Shown here piece by piece: positions 58,546 to 64,000 of a DNA stretch of 64,000 nt. The position numbers and the translations under genes are program-made. This DNA comes from an uncultured Clostridia bacterium (GTDB taxonomy: Bacteria > Bacillota > Clostridia > Oscillospirales > Ruminococcaceae). Within the stretch, counting starts at the first letter, position 1; the number at the start of each line of letters is the position of its first letter. The notes beneath the pieces were generated by a model. It saw only the letters and a program-made list of their open reading frames with translations. It was not told the origin of the DNA and made no database searches. Where the stretch lies: contig CAMVNQ010000007.1 of assembly GCA_947168885.1 (NCBI GenBank), forward strand, positions 1-64,000, in the 5' to 3' direction.

Positions 58546-59979
58546 ATGAAACTGAAAAAGATCTTATCCGCCGCAGTAACATCCGCTCTTATCATCTCGA
58601 TAGCGGGCTGCGGAAACAACAATGCACAGACAACAACTACTGCTGCAAAGACTGATGCTCCGAAGGCTGATACAACTACAGCCGCTGCTGCAGAAACAAC
58701 CGCTGCTGCTGCCGGTACTCCCGAAACTGAAGCTGCATCCGGCGAGAAGCTCACCCTTAAGGTTCTTACCTGCCGTACAGACCGTGTTCAGGACGGTCAC
58801 CTTGACGAGATAACCGCCGCTTTCGAGGCTGCAAACAACTGTGATGTCGTATATCAGGGCTATACTGATTATGTAAGCGACGTTTCCACAATGATGAACA
58901 CCACCGATTACGGCGATGTTCTTTTTATCCCGGATACAGTAAAGCTCTCCGACCTTGCTAACTTCTTTGAACCCCTCGGTTCCTATGACGATTACAAAGA
59001 TAAGTACAACTGGGCAGACGCTAAAATGTTCGACGGCACAGTTTACGGTATAGCTCACCGCGGCAATGTTTCCGGCGGTATCTGCTACAACAAGAAGGTA
59101 TGGGCTGACGCAGGCGTTACTACTCTCCCGACAACTCCCGAAGAGTTCATCGCAGACCTCAAGCTTATCCGCGACAACACAGACGCTATTCCTTACTACA
59201 CAAACTTTGCTGCCGCTGACTGGACACTTGTTCAGTGGGCTGCACTCGTTCTCTCCGCTTCCGGTTCTCCTTCCTATGAGAACGACCTCCTTATAAACAA
59301 GGAAGACATCTTCGCTCCCGGCGGCGCTTACTACAACGTATATAAGCTCATGTACGATGTATTCAGCGATCCCACACTTATCGAAGAAGATCCCGCAACT
59401 ACCGACTGGGAAGGCTGTAAGGGCGCTATCAACAACGGAAAGATCGGTACAATGGTAATGGGCTCATGGGCAGTTTCCCAGTTCGCGGAAGCAGGTCCGA
59501 ACCCTGATGACATCGGTTATATGCCCGCTCCGTTCTCTATCAACGGCAAGCAGTACGCACAGTCCGCTCCCGATTACTGCTTCGGTATCAACAAGAACAG
59601 CTCCGACGCAGTCAAGGAGCTCGGCAAGAAGTACATAACATGGTACATCGAAGAATCCGGCGACGCTGAAGCGGAAGGCAGCATCGGTACACTCAAGGGC
59701 AGCAAGATGCCTGAATACCTCGAAGCTTTCCAGAACTGTGAGCTCTTCGTTGCAGATCCCGCTCCCGAGGGTCTCGTAGGCGTATTCGACGCTATCAACA
59801 ACGATTCCCAGGTAGGTACATGGGCAGGCGACGCTGCGAACTTCAAGATCCAGATCGCGGAAGCTGCTATCGCAGGCAAGGGCTTTGACGCTGTTGAAGC
59901 TATCTATGCTGACAACAACAAGAGATGGGCTGAAACAAGAGACGCAAACGCTGAACTTGCTGCATATCTCGCAGGCTGA
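58546..59979 (+). CDS. sugar-type ABC substrate-binding lipoprotein
   Basis: 477 aa. The signal peptide has lipobox SIAGCGNN and is followed by a Thr/Ala-rich linker. The mature part is a family 1 solute-binding protein: LTLKVLTCRTDRVQDGHLDE at the start, IGTMVMGSWAVSQFAEAGPN and APEGLVGVFDAINNDSQVGT later. Such proteins bind oligosaccharides or sugar derivatives. AAAGGAAAT precedes the ATG. Codon usage is strongly biased to GCT/ATC/AAG codons, unlike the flanking genes, which suggests high expression. Confidence 0.85.
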   Translation: MKLKKILSAAVTSALIISIAGCGNNNAQTTTTAAKTDAPKADTTTAAAAETTAAAAGTPETEAASGEKLTLKVLTCRTDRVQDGHLDEITAAFEAANNCDVVYQGYTDYVSDVSTMMNTTDYGDVLFIPDTVKLSDLANFFEPLGSYDDYKDKYNWADAKMFDGTVYGIAHRGNVSGGICYNKKVWADAGVTTLPTTPEEFIADLKLIRDNTDAIPYYTNFAAADWTLVQWAALVLSASGSPSYENDLLINKEDIFAPGGAYYNVYKLMYDVFSDPTLIEEDPATTDWEGCKGAINNGKIGTMVMGSWAVSQFAEAGPNPDDIGYMPAPFSINGKQYAQSAPDYCFGINKNSSDAVKELGKKYITWYIEESGDAEAEGSIGTLKGSKMPEYLEAFQNCELFVADPAPEGLVGVFDAINNDSQVGTWAGDAANFKIQIAEAAIAGKGFDAVEAIYADNNKRWAETRDANAELAAYLAG

Positions 59980-59989
59980 TCACGAAAAA

Positions 59990-60065
59990 CTATCCGCAGG
60001 GGAGAGCGTATCTCCCCGCCGCGGATATTATGAAGGAACGGGACGTACCGTTCTTTCATAATATC
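59990..60065 (+). promoter_or_regulatory. two intercistronic hairpins
   Basis: TATCCGC/GCGGATA with inner GGGGAGA/TCTCCCC (about 59991-60027), then an 18-bp stem GATATTATGAAGGAACGG (60024-60041) with 60048-60065, one mismatch. There is no T-run. Position between binding-protein and permease genes suggests mRNA end protection or partial termination. Confidence 0.6.
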
Positions 60066-60103
60066 ACACGGACATGAAATAATCATAAGAGGGGAATCAG
60101 AAT

Positions 60104-61036
60104 ATGGCTGCACCGACAAACGCGATAAGAAGTAAACGAAGCGTCTCCGAATGGCTTCACGGCTATACGGGACAAAAGTATGTCACTACGCTTGTTTTTC
60201 TGCTGATACCGATAGTGCTCATGATATTGTTCACGATAATTCCGGCTGTGAACATGGGCATATTCAGTTTTCAGGAGCGCGACCAGTTCGGCGCGAGCGT
60301 GAAGTGGGTAGGACTTGATAACTACAAGACCCTTTTCTCCGATTCGACATACTTTGAAACGTTCATAAATTCGTTGTATTACTTCGCTGGCTCGTTCGTT
60401 CAGCAGGCTGTGGCCCTGCTTATCGCGACGATACTCTGCACAAAGATAAAGTTCGCCAATCTTTTCAAGGGCGTTATCTTCTTCCCGTACATGATGAACG
60501 GTGTTGCGGTATCGCTCATATTCCGCCGCTTCTTCCAGAAGGGCGACGGGATCACCAACACCGAGGGCACCCTCAACAGCATATTGATGCTTTTCGGCGC
60601 AGACCCCGTAAAATGGCTCTCTAACACCGACATAGTGAACTGGTGCCTTGTGTTCGCTTCGGTATGGCGCTACATAGGCTTTGACATCATAATGTACATC
60701 GGTGCGATACAGTCCATTTCCCCCGACATATACGAAGCTGCCGATCTTGACGGTGCCAATTCGTGGCAGCGATTCCGCTACATCATCTTCCCGGGTATCC
60801 GGCCGATAATCGCGCTCCAGCTTATCCTTGCTATAAAGGGTTCGATCTCCGTATTCGAGATACCTTACATAATCACGGGCGGACGCTTCGGCACGAGTAC
60901 ATTCGTTATACGAACGATAGACACTGCGTTCACCTATCAGCACGTCGGGCTTGCGTCGGCAATGGCAATCGTGCTGCTGGCAATAATACTGATAGTTACC
61001 GGCATACAAAAGGCGATATTCAAGGAGGGTAAGTGA
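60104..61036 (+). CDS. sugar ABC permease (MalF/UgpA type)
   Basis: 310 aa, six membrane helices (FLLIPIVLMILFTIIPAVNM at the start). The EAA loop is YEAADLDGANSWQRFRYIIF, which docks the ATPase. AAGAGGGGAATC precedes the ATG. It forms the channel with the next gene product and receives substrate from the lipoprotein. Confidence 0.85.
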   Translation: MAAPTNAIRSKRSVSEWLHGYTGQKYVTTLVFLLIPIVLMILFTIIPAVNMGIFSFQERDQFGASVKWVGLDNYKTLFSDSTYFETFINSLYYFAGSFVQQAVALLIATILCTKIKFANLFKGVIFFPYMMNGVAVSLIFRRFFQKGDGITNTEGTLNSILMLFGADPVKWLSNTDIVNWCLVFASVWRYIGFDIIMYIGAIQSISPDIYEAADLDGANSWQRFRYIIFPGIRPIIALQLILAIKGSISVFEIPYIITGGRFGTSTFVIRTIDTAFTYQHVGLASAMAIVLLAIILIVTGIQKAIFKEGK

Positions 61037-61037
61037 C

Positions 61038-61997
61038 ATGGCTGAAAACAATGCTCCCGTTATCGCGGAAAAAGCTTCGTCGGAAGCTGCTGCCGCAGAA
61101 CTTGCCGGTGTAGATGCCCTTGCGGAGTTCCGCAAAAACCATCAGGCATACAAGTTCAAAGAAACTCCGAAGATCGTGCGCATCATATTTGTGATCCTGA
61201 AATATCTTGTGCTCATAGTCGGCTGTCTGCTTGTGATACTTCCGCTGCTCGTAGTGCTGCTCGGCGCGTTCAAGACACACGAAGAATACATCACGACGAA
61301 CGTTTTTGCGTTCCCGACCGACCCGCAGTGGAGCAACTTCGCCACCGCTTTCGTTGACGGCGATGTTCTCCGCGGACTTCTCAATACTGCAATAATACTG
61401 GTAATATCCTGTGCCGGTACGATAATAACAGGAACAATGACCGCATTCGTGCTCCAGCGCTTCAATTCCGTGTTCACACGCGCGGTCAAGACGGTGTTCC
61501 TTATTGCGGCGCTCCTGCCGAACATATCTATGCAGGTAACGGTATTCCAGGTGATCAACTCGCTCGGCCTGTACAACTCGATCTGGGCTCCGTGCATACT
61601 TTACATAGGAACGGACATCATCTCGATATACATATTCATGCAGTTCCTTGATAACATCTCTGTATCGCTTGACGAAAGCGCGTTTCTTGACGGCGCCAAC
61701 TATTTCCGCATTTACTGGAGCATTATCCTTCCGATGCTCCGTCCCGCTATCGCAACAGTGCTTGTCATCAAGTTCGTCGGCATCTACAACGATTTCTACA
61801 CTGCGAATCTTTATATGCCGGCGAAGGAGCTCGGTGTTGTATCGACCGCTCTGTACCGCTTCATCGGGCCTTACGGTGCCAAGTGGGAGATAATCTTCGC
61901 GGGTATCATAATATGTATAATCCCGTCGCTCATAATCTTCATCTCATTACAGAAATTCATCTACTCAAACCTTGTGACCGGTTCGGTAAAAGAATAA
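61038..61997 (+). CDS. sugar ABC permease (MalG/UgpE type)
   Basis: 319 aa. A cytoplasmic leader of about 50 residues is followed by six helices (YLVLIVGCLLVILPLLVVLL first). The EAA loop is ESAFLDGANYFRIYWSIILP. It starts 1 base after the stop of the partner permease, with AAGGAGGG upstream. No ATPase gene follows, so the complex probably uses a shared MsmK-type ATPase encoded elsewhere. Confidence 0.85.
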   Translation: MAENNAPVIAEKASSEAAAAELAGVDALAEFRKNHQAYKFKETPKIVRIIFVILKYLVLIVGCLLVILPLLVVLLGAFKTHEEYITTNVFAFPTDPQWSNFATAFVDGDVLRGLLNTAIILVISCAGTIITGTMTAFVLQRFNSVFTRAVKTVFLIAALLPNISMQVTVFQVINSLGLYNSIWAPCILYIGTDIISIYIFMQFLDNISVSLDESAFLDGANYFRIYWSIILPMLRPAIATVLVIKFVGIYNDFYTANLYMPAKELGVVSTALYRFIGPYGAKWEIIFAGIIICIIPSLIIFISLQKFIYSNLVTGSVKE

Positions 61998-62036
61998 AAA
62001 CAACAACATTCTATTCAGTTTCTTCATAATGGAAAG

Positions 62037-62072
62037 CGCGCTGCTCACCCGAAAGGATGACAGCGCGTTTTT
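62037..62072 (+). terminator. Rho-independent terminator
   Basis: CGCGCTG (62037-62043) pairs with CAGCGCG (62061-62067), followed by TTTTTC. Confidence 0.75.
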
Positions 62073-62168
62073 CAGTGTTCTGATTTTGTCCCGGATATGA
62101 AATTTCGGGACTCTGATTGTGCAGTTTGTATAAAATTAAAATATGATTTTTGTGCTATCGGATTTTCG

Positions 62169-62197
62169 TTGACTTTTTATGTGTTGTTTGTTATAAT
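62169..62197 (+). promoter_or_regulatory. sigma-A promoter of the polysaccharide locus
   Basis: TTGACT (62169-62174), 17-base spacer, TATAAT (62192-62197). The remainder of the 61998-62301 gap holds the terminator at 62037 and a leader of about 100 bases without recognised features. Confidence 0.8.
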
Positions 62198-62301
62198 AAT
62201 TATGTTTGATTTACCGGTATTATCATTTTTACCGGAATTACAGAATAATCGGGTTCTGCCGTATCTGAAAAATACCGTTTTTACAGCTCACGGAGGATAA
62301 A

Positions 62302-63078
62302 TTGAACAAAAAGGAAGAAAGCTTTGATCTTCGGGTGCTTCTGAAAGTGCTCAAAAAACATATAATACCGATAGCGGCCGCAGCTGTGATCGCTGCGGGT
62401 ACAGGATTCCTGCTCGCTGAATTTTTCATTCCGAAGCGTTATACGTCAGAAGCTCTGATGTATGTTGAAAGTACGTCGTACAGACAGGATGACAACGAGA
62501 TGGGCATAAACCGTACAAGCGATTCACAGAAGCTCGTAGATACCTGCCAGATACTTTTTACGAGCGATTATGTCTTCGGTGAGCTCAGCAGCCGTTTCGG
62601 CGAAAAATATACTAAGGACGAACTTTACAGAATGGTCAGGGTCGGTTCCGTGAACAACACCGATGTCCTCAGGATCTCCGTGGTTTCGGAAGACCCGCAG
62701 GATTCCTGCGATATTGCAAACGCACTCATAGACCTGTCGGTAAATGAGTTTCACCGTATAATAAAGACCGGCTCGACAGAGATCGTGTCATCTCCGACCC
62801 TGCCCGATAAGCATACTTATCCGAGCGCTGTTAAACATACGGTTTTCGGCGCTTTGTTCGGTATCGCAGGCTCGTATGTCTTCTTTCTTATCAGGGAGCT
62901 TAACAATAAGAAGCTCAAGCCGGAGGACGACCTTATGGAAATGTACGGACTGCCGGTCTATGCCGGAATACCCGATTTTAAGAAAGCAGAAAGTGAACGT
63001 CGGGACGAAGAACTGATCCGTCCGGAAAAATACAGCGAAGAAAAAACAGCCGGCGCGGTGAAGGGGAAGAGACGCTGA
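62302..63078 (+). CDS. Wzz/CapA-type polysaccharide co-polymerase
   Basis: 258 aa with a TTG start at 62302, behind CGGAGGATAAA. Two membrane helices (IPIAAAAVIAAGTGFLLAEF, near 20-45, and VFGALFGIAGSYVFFLIREL, near 180-205) enclose an extracellular domain with ANALIDLSVNEFHRII. The C-terminal cytoplasmic tail contains GLPVYAGIPDF. This is the CpsC/YveK layout, in which the membrane protein activates the separate kinase encoded next and sets chain length of exported polysaccharide. Confidence 0.85.
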   Translation: MNKKEESFDLRVLLKVLKKHIIPIAAAAVIAAGTGFLLAEFFIPKRYTSEALMYVESTSYRQDDNEMGINRTSDSQKLVDTCQILFTSDYVFGELSSRFGEKYTKDELYRMVRVGSVNNTDVLRISVVSEDPQDSCDIANALIDLSVNEFHRIIKTGSTEIVSSPTLPDKHTYPSAVKHTVFGALFGIAGSYVFFLIRELNNKKLKPEDDLMEMYGLPVYAGIPDFKKAESERRDEELIRPEKYSEEKTAGAVKGKRR

Positions 63079-63079
63079 A

Positions 63080-63751
63080 ATGGCAAAGATGAATAAAAAA
63101 CTCCCGTTAAGCGAATCGAGAAAGTTTATTCTGTCTGACGAAACGCCTTTCTCAATTCGTGAGGCATACAGGAAGGTGGGTACCGGCCTTGCTTTCTCGC
63201 TTGCAGAAAATAAACCGAAGACAGTCGTCATAACAAGCTGTTCACCGTCAGAGGGCAAGAGCACAAGTTGTCTCAATATTGCGATTTCCATGGCGGAGAA
63301 AGGCGCAAGCGTGCTTCTTATCGACTGTGATCTTAGAAAGCCTGTGCAGGATTCGCTTCTGTGTCTTGGCAACGATGTCGGGCTTTCGTCTGTCATAGGC
63401 GGACTCGTACATGATGTATCAGATGTAATAAACAGGAATGTCCGCCCGAATCTCGATGTCCTTACTTCGGGTCCCGTACCGCCGAACCCCGCGGAACTTA
63501 TCGCCGGCGCGAGAATGGACAGCCTTTTAAAGCTCGTCGGAAGACAGTATGATTATGTTTTCATAGATACACCTCCTGCAAATGTCGTTACCGACGCATT
63601 CCTGATGAATGCACGGATCGCAGGCATAGTCTTTGTTGTCAGGGAAGGACGCACGAAGCACTATGATATACGTGAGTGTCTCCGGAAAGCCGGGATGGCG
63701 AACGCACACGTTCTCGGTTTTGTGAAGGCTTACTGCTCCGTAAGAAAATAA
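63080..63751 (+). CDS. CpsD/CapB-type tyrosine kinase
   Basis: 223 aa, 1 base after its activator gene. The BY-kinase motifs are present: Walker A ITSCSPSEGKSTS, Walker A' LLIDCDLRKP and Walker B YDYVFIDTPPA. The N-terminal REAYRKVGTGLAFSL is the usual linker contacting CapA. The C-terminus ends AYCSVRK, without the tyrosine cluster that these kinases normally autophosphorylate, so regulation may differ. It controls polysaccharide export. Confidence 0.85.
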   Translation: MAKMNKKLPLSESRKFILSDETPFSIREAYRKVGTGLAFSLAENKPKTVVITSCSPSEGKSTSCLNIAISMAEKGASVLLIDCDLRKPVQDSLLCLGNDVGLSSVIGGLVHDVSDVINRNVRPNLDVLTSGPVPPNPAELIAGARMDSLLKLVGRQYDYVFIDTPPANVVTDAFLMNARIAGIVFVVREGRTKHYDIRECLRKAGMANAHVLGFVKAYCSVRK

Positions 63752-63909
63752 AAGCGCATCGTAAGCATATACACGGTTGCGATGGTAATTATACGTCCTG
63801 AGCACCTCCCGGAACGTATTGGATCTTTACGGCGGCTGCCGTTCTGATAAATTCTGATAAGAAAAAGTGATGTACTTTTACCGGAGTATATCCTGAAAGG
63901 AAGGAAAAT

Positions 63910-64000
63910 ATGGTAAAGCTGAAAAATCGCATTCTTTCATTGTTCACCGCAGCGGTCATAGCGATCGCGGGTCTGGGTATAATACCAGGTCTTTCGGTAA
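63910..64000 (+). CDS. secreted protein, 3' end outside window
   Basis: Starts at ATG 63910, behind GAAAGGAAGGAAAAT. The visible 30 residues are a signal peptide: MVKLKNRILSLFTAAVIAIA then GLGIIPGLSV. The rest is beyond the edge. Position after the CapA/CpsD pair suggests an exopolysaccharide-related or cell-surface protein. The 63752-63909 gap before it shows nothing recognised. Confidence 0.55.
   Translation, partial: MVKLKNRILSLFTAAVIAIAGLGIIPGLSV

Noticed and set aside
60083-61135. 350-aa leftward ORF opposite the sugar permease
   Set aside because: Antisense shadow of a six-helix permease with EAA loop; composition unnatural.

Overview
The window looks like a chromosomal segment of a low-to-mid GC, anaerobic, Gram-positive gut Firmicute, most likely a Ruminococcus-like member of the Oscillospirales. 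Reasons: strong AGGAGG-type ribosome binding sites, frequent TTG/GTG starts, a SpoVT sporulation regulator, secreted proteins with Thr-rich linkers after the signal sequence, and many sigma-A promoters with 17-bp spacers. The genus is an inference from protein style, not a search result.

Region 1 (1-16.86 kb) is accessory DNA made of at least three pieces. (a) 1-3.05 kb is a remnant of an integrative conjugative element: three sigma-70/HTH-like regulators, a RepA-like ATPase, and the broken tail of a large helicase/methylase-type protein. (b) At about 3053 it is joined abruptly to a 5'-truncated BREX phage-defence operon: the end of pglZ, a small zinc-ribbon protein, a short brxL and an IscS/DndA-type cysteine desulfurase. 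(c) 6.7-16.6 kb is an integrative mobilizable element: ParM/ParR partition pair with 11-bp phased repeats, an oriT-like region, MobC, a relaxase whose 3' third is overlapped by another gene in a second frame, a STAND NTPase on the opposite strand, a CHC2 primase, a P4-type helicase, an excisionase and a tyrosine integrase. A 23-codon gene tail with its own terminator at 16789-16916 probably marks the chromosomal side of the integration site.

Region 2 (17-54.4 kb) is chromosomal and rich in signalling genes. It holds a flavodoxin-like protein, a membrane diguanylate cyclase, a SLOG protein, a Na+/alanine symporter, two flagellum-like proteins behind a sigma-28-like promoter and an 18-codon leader, and two paralogous 7TM-EAL phosphodiesterases of equal length. 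Then come a NitT/TauT-type ABC operon behind a structured leader, a CAP-domain secreted protein, a NusG-II protein, a Fur/Zur-type regulator with its own operator, two CobW GTPases (one His-rich), a SpoIIE-type phosphatase, a Cache-GGDEF cyclase, SpoVT and a beta-lactamase-family hydrolase. It ends in a 12.8-kb cluster of giant hybrid histidine kinases, a four-repeat sensor protein without output domain, and two response regulators. Two copies of a roughly 157-bp MITE (32.2 and 49.1 kb) lie here.

Region 3 (54.4-64 kb) has a divergent pair of transport operons: serine hydrolase plus ABC-2 exporter (leftward) and a sugar-type ABC importer without its own ATPase (rightward). The start of a polysaccharide locus follows (Wzz/CapA-like, CpsD-like kinase, and a secreted protein that runs off the window).

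No tRNA, rRNA or CRISPR array was recognised. All family calls come from motifs read by eye; no database search was possible.
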